A stretch of DNA of 64,000 bases from JAFGPL01 sp963781805 (GTDB taxonomy: Bacteria; Bacteroidota; Bacteroidia; Bacteroidales; UBA10428): the NCBI GenBank assembly GCA_963781805.1, contig CAWAHF010000004.1, positions 4,588,001 through 4,652,000 on the forward strand, in the 5' to 3' direction. Within the stretch, counting starts at the first letter, position 1. Each line of letters opens with the position of its first letter. Below are positions 26,113 through 33,876 of the stretch, one piece after another. Made by a program: the position numbers and the translations under genes. The notes under the pieces were generated by a model. It had not been told where the DNA came from, did not search any database, and was given only the letters and a program-made list of their open reading frames with translations.

Positions 26113-27012
26113 ATGATGGCAGATATAAAGTTGTATAAAATAAATAGTGGAATCGTTCAGTCTAAGAAACCTGTCGATTTTCATTATGAGCGTGAAATAC
26201 AAAATCTCTGTGAGAAGAATTTGGAAATTATCTTTGGGATCCGTTTTTTAGCTTCTGAATACGCTACAGGGAATAAACATAAAGGAAGAATTGATTCTTT
26301 AGGTATAGATGAAAACAATTGTCCAGTTATTATCGAATATAAATTAGATAGCAAAGAAAATGTAATAAATCAAGGTCTATTTTATTTAGATTGGTTAATG
26401 GACCACCAGGCCAATTTTGAAATGCTTTGTCTTAAAAAATTGGGTAAAGAAATAGATGTCGATTGGACAAACCCCAGGCTTATTTGTATTGCCAAAGATT
26501 TTACCCATTATGATGATTATGCTATTGGACAAATTAATAGAAATATAGAACTTGTTAGATATCGCTTTTTTGAAGGTGATAATATTATATTTGAATTAGC
26601 TGGTACTTCTCAGAAAAAAGAAACAACAAAAGGTTCAACTCATATTGTTCCTAAATATCGGGATATGGATGATGCCATTAAGGCTGCATCTGATGATTTA
26701 TTATCACTGTATCAAGAATTGGAAGACTTTCTTTTCTCTTTAGGTGATGACGTACAGAAAAAAGAATTAAAGTACTACCATGCTTTTTCTCGCATTAAAA
26801 ACTTTGTATGTGTTGAATTGAGAACCAAGAAGAAAGAAATCATCCTTTATTTAAAGATAAATTACAACTCTATTAAGTCTCCAACAGAACAGATGAGAGA
26901 TGTTTCTAAGATTGGTCATTACGGTACAGGTGATACGGAGATATTAATAAGATCATTGAATGATCTTGAAATATCAAAAAGCTTAATCGAAGAATCATAC
27001 ACTAACAGTTAA
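26113..27012 (+). CDS. PD-(D/E)XK nuclease-like protein with DUF5655 domain
   Basis: 299-residue protein, third gene of the restriction operon (10 nt after hsdM-S). The start is taken at ATG 26113; an in-frame TTG-type start at 26047 would overlap the fusion gene by 55 bases. An N-terminal nuclease-like domain has E in YEREIQNLCEKNLE, then GRIDSLGIDENNCPVIIEYKL, the D...E-x-K arrangement also found in NucS/DUF91-type enzymes. After a linker, residues about 195-299 show the DUF5655 pattern (YQELEDFLFSLGDDVQKKELKYYHAF, RIKNFVCVEL, ILYLKIN). Likely binds or cuts nucleic acid as an accessory factor; activity unproven. Confidence 0.68.
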   Translation: MMADIKLYKINSGIVQSKKPVDFHYEREIQNLCEKNLEIIFGIRFLASEYATGNKHKGRIDSLGIDENNCPVIIEYKLDSKENVINQGLFYLDWLMDHQANFEMLCLKKLGKEIDVDWTNPRLICIAKDFTHYDDYAIGQINRNIELVRYRFFEGDNIIFELAGTSQKKETTKGSTHIVPKYRDMDDAIKAASDDLLSLYQELEDFLFSLGDDVQKKELKYYHAFSRIKNFVCVELRTKKKEIILYLKINYNSIKSPTEQMRDVSKIGHYGTGDTEILIRSLNDLEISKSLIEESYTNS

Positions 27013-27015
27013 TTT

Positions 27016-27750
27016 GTGGAAGAAGCTTATGTAATATTAGACTATTTACCAATTCGTTTCAAACAACAAAGTGAACAGGAGTATATTAGTTTTCTTTGGG
27101 ATTCTTTTCAGAGCAATTATGAAAATGGGAAATACCAATTTTCATTTATGGCTTATCACATGCTTTTTATGAGCTTTGTTTATTTTAATATTTGGCAGAT
27201 AAAAACTATCCGTAATGATGATTTTGAGAAAATCCGCCTTGGTTTTAAGGAAGATATTGGCAAGGCAACGAGCCCATTTGGATTTAGTGTTGAAGATGAA
27301 CGCAAAATTTTTGATTTACTTAAATATTTATGCGTTTCGCATTCCGAAGTAAATGCCTTAATTGGTAGATATAAAAAGCTTGTTAATGAAAGAAATAATA
27401 TCGCGCATGCAAATGGAAATATTCCCTTTCGTACAGAGACATATTTAACAACCAAAATTTCAGAAATCATTCGCTACACTGATGAAATACAAAATTATAG
27501 CAAACCTGTGATTTTAGAGTGTTTTGAAAGCTTCCTGATTGAAAGCCAAAACGAAGAAACAAGACAATATTTTGATTTGTCGGAACAGATCAATGAGGTA
27601 TTAATACATGAGCATTACTTATCAAAAAAGGATTTGGAATTTTGTTTGGATTATGATATTACAAGGTTATCAAATCAACCGAAATTTGAAGAGATTGAAA
27701 GAATATTTGAAACATTAAAAGCAGAATATGCAGAGGAAGTCACAACCTGA
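27016..27750 (+). CDS. HEPN-type protein, fourth gene of the restriction operon
   Basis: 244-residue helical protein starting at GTG 27016, only three nt after the DUF5655 gene. The motif RNNIAH at residues 126-131 (R-x4-H, with N after R, in the context LVNERNNIAHANG) is the catalytic signature of HEPN ribonucleases. A preceding long helix (FSFMAYHMLFMSFVYFNIWQI) and a following one fit the HEPN four-helix bundle; the C-terminal part (about 170-244) is another helical domain. HEPN RNases are common effectors in abortive-infection and restriction-linked defence. A structural, non-catalytic HEPN cannot be excluded. Confidence 0.62.
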   Translation: MEEAYVILDYLPIRFKQQSEQEYISFLWDSFQSNYENGKYQFSFMAYHMLFMSFVYFNIWQIKTIRNDDFEKIRLGFKEDIGKATSPFGFSVEDERKIFDLLKYLCVSHSEVNALIGRYKKLVNERNNIAHANGNIPFRTETYLTTKISEIIRYTDEIQNYSKPVILECFESFLIESQNEETRQYFDLSEQINEVLIHEHYLSKKDLEFCLDYDITRLSNQPKFEEIERIFETLKAEYAEEVTT

Positions 27751-27769
27751 CCCTTCGCGGTCATACACA

Positions 27770-27815
27770 TTGGCAAGTCGCACAAAAAGCCGTCACACAA
27801 ACCAAAACTTGCCAA
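27770..27815. repeat. Inverted repeat downstream of the restriction operon
   Basis: TTGGCAAGT at 27770-27778 and ACTTGCCAA at 27807-27815 are perfect 9-bp arms with a 28-nt spacer. The region 27751-27963 has no gene; this GC-richer block differs from its AT-rich surroundings and may be a recombination site or terminator. Confidence 0.5.
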
Positions 27816-27963
27816 AGAGTATGCCTGCCCCAACTCACGGAGAAAAGAAAATGTAAAAAATGAATTAAAAATGACTGTATTAGATTCTATAGTAAATAGG
27901 CATTCAAAAGTTGCTTTTTTAATCACATTATTGTTTTTCAATTTTAATTAAAAATAAAATTCA

Positions 27964-29484
27964 ATGAGTATAGCAATTTATATAGCTCCTGTAAGTTCAT
28001 CTGAAGAATTGTTAAAACAATTACTACATGATGAATATAAAATGGAAGAAAATAATATTGAACTTGTTTATAATTATCGTTTTAAGGCAATATTTGAAGC
28101 TTTACTTGATGATTCCTATCTATTGGCAGAAACTAATTATGTAGATAGAGTATACAGGGATAGCTATTATAATTATTTTTCATCAAAATTACGTAGACAA
28201 TTTAGGGACTGTATTCGTATTTCAATTTTTAAAAATGAAATTAAAAATGAGGATTTTAGAGACCACAAAAAAATAGGTGAATTAAAGAATAGATTTTTCG
28301 GATTTCTAATTTTACGTCCAACTGAGCCTAACTTATTAGGCAGAAATATTATTTCACCAAATGCATTTAAAAAAAGTGGATTTGGTTGTTGCACAACTAG
28401 TTTTAAAACAACTGTAAATGGTTTAAAATTTGATATTGAAGGATTTCCCCATTCTTCACAAGATACAGAAACACTTACTTGTGCAGAAACAACTATTTGG
28501 GCAATCATGGAATATTTTAGTAATCGATATCCAGATTATAAACCTGCATTACCTTCTAATATTATTCAAACATTGAGTAGGGTGTCTACTGAAAGACAAA
28601 TACCCTCAGAGGGTTTGGATATTCAACAGATGTCATTTGCTCTAAGAGAATTTGGTTTTGGTACAAAAATTTATAGTAAATCAGAATATAATGATGAATT
28701 TGAAAACTTGATTAGTTGTTATATAGAGAGCGGGATCCCGCTTATTATTGCTATGGAAAACAGACCATATGGGAATATTGGTCATGCTTTGATATGCATT
28801 GGGCATGAAATAATAAATGATAATCATTATGAAAGTCTATTGAAATATACCCCTTCAAATGACCGATTGAAAATGAAACTAAATCAAAGGAACATTACTA
28901 TATATGATTTTGATGATATAGAAAAGGAATTTATATTCTCTGATGACAACCATAAAATATATCAGAGTGCATTATTAAAAAATCCCGCAAAACATTATCA
29001 GTCACATTGGCATAATTGTGTCATTACATATTTTATTGCACCACTATATCCTAAAATATATCTTGATGCTCCTGAGGCAAAAAACTTTGTACTTCATTTC
29101 TTAAGCTCAGGAATCGAACCATTAAAGAATAATAGTGATATATTACTTCGTTTTTATTTGGCGTCAGGAAGGACATTTAAAGACAGTTTAATTAAAAATA
29201 CGAACTTTAATGAAACCATAAAAGATTTGATTATTGAAAAGAAAATGCCTAAATTTATATGGATTGCGGAACTTAGTACAAAGGAACTAATAAAAAACAA
29301 AATTGCCAATGGATTGTTAATCTTGGATGCTACAGAACCAAATACACAATTTAATAAACCATTGATAATCGGGGCCTATCAGGGTAATTATATTGAATTT
29401 GATGAACAGAATGAGGTGTTAATAAATAAAAATTTAACTTTGTCCGAGTTTAGTATTTTTGAAGGCAACCTAAAATACTTCTGA
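27964..29484 (+). CDS. Papain/C39-like cysteine protease family protein
   Basis: 506-residue protein without signal peptide or membrane segments, hence cytoplasmic. The core carries the features of a papain-fold protease: an oxyanion-type Gln and nucleophile Cys in SSQDTETLTCAETTIW (Q166, C173), and His in NIGHALICIG (H274). LDIQQMSFALREFGF, between Cys and His, is the helix seen in C39-like peptidases. The N-terminal 130 residues contain the FFGFLILRPTEPNLLGR segment. The C-terminal 150 residues are of unknown fold. It is translationally linked to a 65-residue ORF two nt downstream. Plausible defence effector or peptide-processing enzyme; substrate unknown. Confidence 0.62.
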   Translation: MSIAIYIAPVSSSEELLKQLLHDEYKMEENNIELVYNYRFKAIFEALLDDSYLLAETNYVDRVYRDSYYNYFSSKLRRQFRDCIRISIFKNEIKNEDFRDHKKIGELKNRFFGFLILRPTEPNLLGRNIISPNAFKKSGFGCCTTSFKTTVNGLKFDIEGFPHSSQDTETLTCAETTIWAIMEYFSNRYPDYKPALPSNIIQTLSRVSTERQIPSEGLDIQQMSFALREFGFGTKIYSKSEYNDEFENLISCYIESGIPLIIAMENRPYGNIGHALICIGHEIINDNHYESLLKYTPSNDRLKMKLNQRNITIYDFDDIEKEFIFSDDNHKIYQSALLKNPAKHYQSHWHNCVITYFIAPLYPKIYLDAPEAKNFVLHFLSSGIEPLKNNSDILLRFYLASGRTFKDSLIKNTNFNETIKDLIIEKKMPKFIWIAELSTKELIKNKIANGLLILDATEPNTQFNKPLIIGAYQGNYIEFDEQNEVLINKNLTLSEFSIFEGNLKYF

Positions 29485-29486
29485 TA

Positions 29487-29684
29487 ATGATAACTAAAAT
29501 TAGTAAAACAGAAGACTTAAACAAACGACTCAGAAAGGAAGGAAAGATAACCTTACTGAATGATTCCTCACGTAAAGAAGCCATACACGAATTGAACCTT
29601 GATATGGAAGAATCAAAAAGGGAATATCAAGTAAAGGATCGTAAATCTCAAATCTCTGCTTCGAAAGTTATTCTAACTTCCTAA
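29487..29684 (+). CDS. Small 65-residue protein coupled to the cysteine protease
   Basis: Begins at ATG 29487, two nt after the protease stop, and is followed by a terminator, so it is the end of a two-gene operon. The peptide is strongly charged and predicted helical (KISKTEDLNKRLRKEGKITLL, KEAIHELNLDMEES); it ends QISASKVILTS. No signal peptide. I do not recognise a family. Being coupled to a protease it might be its substrate, inhibitor or antitoxin; that is only inference from position. Confidence 0.55.
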   Translation: MITKISKTEDLNKRLRKEGKITLLNDSSRKEAIHELNLDMEESKREYQVKDRKSQISASKVILTS

Positions 29685-29712
29685 GTAGCCCTATTTAAAA
29701 TTTTTGCGCTAT

Positions 29713-29745
29713 AAAGGGGCTTTGTACGGCCCCTTTTTGTTTTTG
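29713..29745 (+). terminator. Rho-independent terminator after the protease operon
   Basis: AAAGGGGC (29713-29720) pairs with GCCCCTTT (29729-29736) across an 8-nt loop, followed by a T-rich tract to 29745. Confidence 0.82.
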
Positions 29746-29780
29746 TCTATATTAAGAAAAAATATCTAATTTGTTAATAG

Positions 29781-30161
29781 GACACCGTTTATATACAGAA
29801 TTTATGCAAATATTACTTTACTGAAGAAAGCAGTAAAAACAACAAATGGGTTGATGCAGCACAGATTTGGATTCCATATTTGAAAGAGGAGTTGGAGATA
29901 TTTGATGCCTCCATTCCTGTTCTGATGACATCAGATTTAATATTAAAAGCGCTGGTAGATGATATTGAAAAATACGGTCAGGCAGTTGATTTTTATGAAG
30001 GCAGGAATAAAATTCCAGTCCCGGCAAATGAAAATAGGTTGAAGCGTCCGTTAATACCTTTTTACAGGGGAAGAAATCCGGCCATTAATAAAAGTTACAG
30101 GCTGGGGTCGGGGAATTGGAATGAATACAGAACAAAGGTTTATAATTGTATTTTTGGATAA
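29781..30161 (+). pseudogene. Gene fragment of unknown family
   Basis: One frame is open from after a TAG at 29778 to TAA at about 30161 and encodes protein-like sequence: NNKWVDAAQIWIPYLKEE, FDASIPVLMTSDLILKAL, RPLIPFYRGRNPA, LGSGNWNEYR. There is no in-frame ATG before residue 45 and no RBS, so the N-terminus is missing. I do not recognise the family with confidence. It lies between the protease terminator and an HNH-like remnant and looks like debris of rearrangement. Confidence 0.45.
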
Positions 30162-30288
30162 TCCGGTTAAAAATTGCCTGGTTACCTGTTACAGGTGCAA
30201 TAATGCAAAGACAGATGAATTTGACGATATCGAATTTAAACCCATAGGTGAATTGATTGGAAAAACGTTGAGAAAAAGATTAAAATAA
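30130..30288 (+). pseudogene. HNH-endonuclease-like C-terminal fragment
   Basis: A second frame overlapping the end of the previous fragment encodes FLDNPVKNCLVTCYRCNNAKTDEF, then EFKPIGELIGKTLRKRLK. CLVTCYRCNNAK resembles the Asn/Cys end of HNH nucleases, and the tail resembles their C-terminal helix. There is no N-terminal half. Its TAA overlaps the ATG of the next gene (TAATG), suggesting that an intact HNH gene once preceded it in an operon. Confidence 0.4.
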
Positions 30289-31130
30289 TGGTACCTGATT
30301 ATAAAACAAATACAATTTATCTTGCTGATGCGGGCTTTGATGAAATGAAAAAGGAATATAAAAAGTTTAAAGAATTTCTTGAAAAGCAAGGTGTAATCCT
30401 AAAAATTCTTAAAGGAACAGAAGATTTTTATTGTCGTGATTTTATGCCGGTACAGGTTTCAGAAAAGGAATTTGTTCAGTTTGTATTCCGGCCCGAACGT
30501 TATTTAAATGATGATGAACTGGACTATATCAGCAGCCCTGAGAGAGTTGAACTGGAAAATAATCTGATACAGCCAACATACAGCAATATCATTCTGGATG
30601 GTGGAAATGTAGTGAAATGGGAAGACAAGGTCATCATTACTGACAGGGTGATTAAGGACAATTTGTATCAGTTTCCTGATTCAGCATCCATCCTAAAGCA
30701 GCTTGAAAAGGAATTCAATTGTAAGGTTATCATTATTCCCGAATATCCAGGTGAAACTACCGGTCATGCAGATGGATTAATTCGTTTTATTGATAAAGAT
30801 ACTGTCTTTGTAAATGACGCATACTCAGTACCCGAAAAGGAATGGTTAAATGAATTTCTGAAGGTACTTTCAGAAAATGAACTGATACATATTAATCTTC
30901 CCTGTACCCTTGAAGAAGGAGATGAAATCGCAGAGGGCCTTTATATAAATTATCTTCATGTAGGTAATCTGATTGTTGTACCTCAATTTGGACAGGATGA
31001 GGATCAGGTAGCTCTGGATATAATGACCCGGGTATTTGGCAGTAAGTGTAATGTCTTACCTTACCCGGCGAATTGGATTGCGGAATATGGGGGTGTATTT
31101 AATTGTGCAACATGGACGGTATTGGAGTAA
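30288..31130 (+). CDS. Agmatine deiminase / peptidylarginine deiminase family protein
   Basis: 280-residue guanidino-group-modifying enzyme. Catalytic landmarks are present: CRDFMPVQ (about residue 48), LDGGNVVKW (about 103, Asp and Gly loop), GHADGLIRF (about 162, the catalytic His and Asp) and C273 in GGVFNCATW near the C-terminus, the nucleophile. It is shorter than most agmatine deiminases (around 350-370), which suggests a subfamily with a reduced insert, so substrate might be another arginine derivative. It begins at ATG 30288, overlapping the HNH remnant stop, and ends before a hairpin terminator. Confidence 0.78.
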   Translation: MVPDYKTNTIYLADAGFDEMKKEYKKFKEFLEKQGVILKILKGTEDFYCRDFMPVQVSEKEFVQFVFRPERYLNDDELDYISSPERVELENNLIQPTYSNIILDGGNVVKWEDKVIITDRVIKDNLYQFPDSASILKQLEKEFNCKVIIIPEYPGETTGHADGLIRFIDKDTVFVNDAYSVPEKEWLNEFLKVLSENELIHINLPCTLEEGDEIAEGLYINYLHVGNLIVVPQFGQDEDQVALDIMTRVFGSKCNVLPYPANWIAEYGGVFNCATWTVLE

Positions 31131-31220
31131 ATTGGTTTTGAGTTCCAGTCAAAATTAATGGGATTAAATTGTTTTCAAAAAAGTGTTTTGTATACTTGAG
31201 TGTATACCCGCAGGAAACAA

Positions 31221-31243
31221 AAACCCTGAAAAATCAGGGGTTT
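31221..31243 (+). terminator. Hairpin after the deiminase gene
   Basis: CCCTGA (31224-31229) pairs with TCAGGG (31234-31239); A and T flanks extend the stem with a one-base bulge. Probable terminator of the deiminase gene, just before the direct-repeat copy. Confidence 0.6.
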
Positions 31244-31260
31244 CAAATTTAATTCAGCCA

Positions 31261-31383
31261 TCCGGACGGGATTGTCTATCCTTTGGAAAGTCGACCCTTC
31301 CCCTGCCGGGGGCTACCATGCAAATCTTCAAAATCCGAATCTACTCCGTAGCTTCGGTTTTTTATTTCCCTTTCGCTTATGAA
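31261..31383 (+). repeat. 123-bp direct repeat, left copy
   Basis: Same length and 120 of 123 identical to 33464-33586, with no gaps. Ends with a stem CCGAA-CTAC / GTAG-TTCGG and T6 that looks like a terminator, and contains AGGAT/ATCCT-type and CCCC/GGGG stems. The two copies enclose the AbiEi-AbiEii pair. Confidence 0.85.
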
Positions 31384-31495
31384 TGAAGCCATTGAACGCA
31401 CCTTAAATGCAGAAAACTGTATCCCAAATCCATGATTCAATAGATTTTACGCGATCTCCGTTACCGTTCTGTTTGGCCATTTTATAATTAAATAC

Positions 31496-32359
31496 TTAAT
31501 TTTTATTAAAAATATTTTGAAATAGTTGTTTTAGGTCTAATTTGACCTTATCATAATCTGGCAATTCACCTACAATCTGATATTTCAGGCTATTTTCCCA
31601 GGCTGATTTTACAGATTTATCTTTCTCAGAGTTTAAAAGCTGGTCAATCCCGGTAAATGAGTGACCTTTAAAAGTAAGCTTTTTATGAAATGCTTCGACA
31701 ATACCTTTATAATTCAAATCACTAAAATGCTTTGATAGAAACCAGATATCATAATAATCACGAGGAGCAGTATAGGAGCGTTGGATTAAGGATCTTATTT
31801 TTTCGGCCAACACTTCCTCAAGACTATAACAGGGAATTTGCCTGGCATAATCTGTCAATTTATCAGAATATGGATGAATAACATTTTTATTTGAGACTGG
31901 GATAACCAATAATTCATATAATGTTACTTCAATTTTAACTTTCGATTGCCATCTCTCCGGCGGCGGGGGAGCTTCATTACGGGGATGCTCAGCGCCCCAA
32001 AATTTAATAATTGCCTCATAACCTGTAAGTTTGTCATTACGACGTAGATCTTTTAAAGATACTATATGTGTTTGAAGTTCCACTCGATTGCGTAACAGAC
32101 CAGTAATTTCTGTCAGGTGTTTTTGAGTCAGTTTGAAGCTTTTATTGTTGGAAGTGAAATCAAGATCTTCAGAAAAACGATATTCAGAAATATAGCACTT
32201 TTTAAGACAGGTACCCCCTTTGAATACAAGTTTTTGCCTGAGTTCGGGTATTGAGTATATGGCATCCAGGAAGTTGCCTAAAACCCAATCTTTGTCAATT
32301 GTGGTTTTTACAACACCTTTCCGGGCAGCAATATCTGTTATTTCCTTTTGTAAAATCAT
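31496..32359 (-). CDS. AbiEii/AbiGii-type nucleotidyltransferase toxin
   Basis: 287-residue toxin of a type IV toxin-antitoxin system. Signature residues: FKGGTCLKKC (motif I), YRFSEDLDF (motif II, the metal Asp residues) and SLEEVLAEKIRSLIQR...PRDYYDIWFL (motif IV) in the C-terminal half. AbiEii family members transfer nucleotides to tRNA acceptor ends and stop growth, acting against phage. Unlike the homologue at 17751 it has no internal stop. It lies 3 nt after the antitoxin gene on the minus strand. Confidence 0.87.
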   Translation of the reverse strand: MILQKEITDIAARKGVVKTTIDKDWVLGNFLDAIYSIPELRQKLVFKGGTCLKKCYISEYRFSEDLDFTSNNKSFKLTQKHLTEITGLLRNRVELQTHIVSLKDLRRNDKLTGYEAIIKFWGAEHPRNEAPPPPERWQSKVKIEVTLYELLVIPVSNKNVIHPYSDKLTDYARQIPCYSLEEVLAEKIRSLIQRSYTAPRDYYDIWFLSKHFSDLNYKGIVEAFHKKLTFKGHSFTGIDQLLNSEKDKSVKSAWENSLKYQIVGELPDYDKVKLDLKQLFQNIFNKN

Positions 32360-32362
32360 TTA

Positions 32363-33160
32363 TCAGTATTGATAGTTACATATATCAAGTATTTCTTCTC
32401 TGCTTAGGTTCAGCCGTAATCGCCACTCTTTAACGAACTCTCCCTTATCGGTACCCAACGGGTCCACCGGATTATAACTAGGATTGACTTGGTCCTTAGC
32501 AAAATTAATAAATGTCTTTAAGCTTTTCTTTTCAAGCAATTCTGCCAGGAAACCCATCCGCTTTGTGGCAGCCCGGTTATTAATACGAGTACAATAGGTA
32601 ATCATTTTTTCACTAGTAAGTTTCGATTGGTTGAAAGCCCTGATAAGTTCGGCATATCCCCCGGAATAATGAGGGTAGTCAAAGCAATCTACAATTGTTT
32701 TTTCCACATCAGTAATACGATAAGTCCGGTTCCCGAATCCTTCCACAAGAATACCTGTAAACTTTGATGGAATTACTTTGATAAACTTATATGTTGTACC
32801 AAAAACGACTTTACTTTTTTTGAGTTCAGGTGTTTGGATGAAAACTATATTTGGAAACTGTTCTGTTAAGCCATGATAATTAAGTGCAGACCAATAGGCA
32901 ATTGCTCCTGATCCGGTCATAAAAGTACCTATTACCTTTTCATCTCGGAAATTTGCCCGACAATACTTTCCCTTTTCGATCCTTGAAAGAAAACCTTTGT
33001 TAACCAGGTTCTCGAGAATGGAGTTAAGATTGCTAAAATTGTAATTGGTTGCTTTATCAATCTCTGAAATAGTGAATATATCAATCTCATTCTCATCAAT
33101 TAATTTAAGGAATTGCTGTTGATCCTTTAGAATATTAACGGAATGATAGGTTCTTGACAT
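32363..33160 (-). CDS. AbiEi-family antitoxin
   Basis: 265-residue antitoxin and transcriptional repressor. The N-terminal winged helix is visible (IDIFTISEIDKATNYNFSNLNSILENLVNKGFLSRIEKGKYCRANF), then the AbiEi C-terminal domain with GSGAIAYWSALNYHGLTEQ, the strand pair VVFGTTYKFI and VEGFGNRTYRITDVEKTIVDCFDYPHYSGG. It protects the cell from the downstream AbiEii toxin by a mechanism that in known cases includes repression of the operon, not direct complex formation. Palindromes precede its start. Not closely similar to the AbiEi-like protein at 16990. Confidence 0.87.
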   Translation of the reverse strand: MSRTYHSVNILKDQQQFLKLIDENEIDIFTISEIDKATNYNFSNLNSILENLVNKGFLSRIEKGKYCRANFRDEKVIGTFMTGSGAIAYWSALNYHGLTEQFPNIVFIQTPELKKSKVVFGTTYKFIKVIPSKFTGILVEGFGNRTYRITDVEKTIVDCFDYPHYSGGYAELIRAFNQSKLTSEKMITYCTRINNRAATKRMGFLAELLEKKSLKTFINFAKDQVNPSYNPVDPLGTDKGEFVKEWRLRLNLSREEILDICNYQY

Positions 33161-33180
33161 TACTTCTAAATATGTTTTAT

Positions 33181-33232
33181 GGGCAAATATTTACCCCATA
33201 TAGTATAACTAAATAACATACCAAATTAGTTA
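33181..33232 (-). promoter_or_regulatory. Candidate operator palindromes upstream of AbiEi
   Basis: A near-perfect 16-bp palindrome at 33181-33196 (GGG-AAATATTT-CCC pattern) and TAACTAA (33206-33212) / TTAGTTA (33226-33232). Both lie within 75 nt before the antitoxin start, where AbiEi would bind. Confidence 0.5.
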
Positions 33233-33424
33233 TATTTTTTTAATATTGAGAATTAAAAAAGATTTTATACTGCTTTTTGTATTACTAATGAAAATGACTT
33301 CGTAAATATTAAATTTACGAGGCCACTTGATTTTAATAGTCGGAGTGAGAAGATAATCAAATATAATAGTTACGGGTAATTTCTGTGTTAATTAGTGTCT
33401 GACATAAATGTCTTAAAAAACAAA

Positions 33425-33445
33425 ACCCATTGGTATTCAATGGGT
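33425..33445 (+). terminator. Hairpin before the right direct repeat
   Basis: ACCCATTG (33425-33432) and CAATGGGT (33438-33445) are perfect 8-bp arms with a 5-nt loop. A similar hairpin precedes the left copy at 31221, about 20-35 nt before the repeat. Without a T-run its role is uncertain. Confidence 0.45.
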
Positions 33446-33463
33446 ATTAACTTTAAAAAGCGT

Positions 33464-33586
33464 TCCGGACAGGATTGTCTATCCTTTGGAAAGTCGACCC
33501 TTCCCCTGCAGGGGGCTGCCATGCAAATCTTCAAAATCCGAATCTACTCCGTAGCTTCGGTTTTTTATTTCCCTTTCGCTTATGAA
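33464..33586 (+). repeat. 123-bp direct repeat, right copy
   Basis: Differs from 31261-31383 at three positions only. It ends 66 bp from tRNA-Asp. The rest of the 33161-33652 gap is AT-rich with no gene. Confidence 0.85.
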
Positions 33587-33616
33587 GGCGGGCATTCAAC
33601 GTTTCAGGGAAATAAA

Positions 33617-33643
33617 AAATCCGATGAAAACTCATCGGATTTT
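33617..33643 (-). terminator. Terminator of the tRNA-Asp gene
   Basis: AAATCCGATG (33617-33626) pairs with CATCGGATTT (33634-33643, allowing one-base offset) around a short loop; on the minus strand it is followed by a T-run and begins 10 nt after the tRNA 3' end. Confidence 0.72.
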
Positions 33644-33652
33644 GAATCTTTG

Positions 33653-33727
33653 CGGTCTGGACGGGACTCGAACCCGCGACCCCGTGCGTGACAGGCACGT
33701 ATTCTAACCAGGCTGAACTACCAGACC
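33653..33727 (-). tRNA. tRNA-Asp (anticodon GTC)
   Basis: On the minus strand the acceptor GGTCTGG pairs with CCAGACC; the D-arm (AGTTCAGCCTGGTTAGA), the anticodon stem CGTGC/GCACG with loop CTGTCAC (anticodon GTC at 33690-33692), and the T-arm with GGTTCGAGTCC are all intact. Discriminator base G fits Asp. CCA is not encoded. The tRNA is followed by a terminator and lies at the right edge of the defence island. Confidence 0.95.
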
Positions 33728-33876
33728 AATTGTGCTTAATCATTTTTTTTAAGCGCCACAAAATTAATGCTAATTTTATTACTTCCAAATCAAAAATTCA
33801 TTTTTATTCTCCTTTTTCAGTAAAACCCGCTTAAAGAAAGTCTTAACGATTGAAGGGATTAAAATCAATCGGAATA

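Noticed and set aside
31183..31386. Short plus-strand ORF over the left direct repeat
   Set aside because: The reading frame spans a terminator-like hairpin and repeat and has no RBS; the same peptide recurs only because the DNA is repeated.
33395..33691. ORF over the right repeat and tRNA-Asp (ends in a SGRDSNPRP-like peptide)
   Set aside because: It is a translation artefact of the tRNA complement, a well-known false gene pattern.
15300..33730. Integrative element with integrase
   Set aside because: No tyrosine or serine recombinase, transposase or phage structural gene is found in the window, so only 'island' is claimed.
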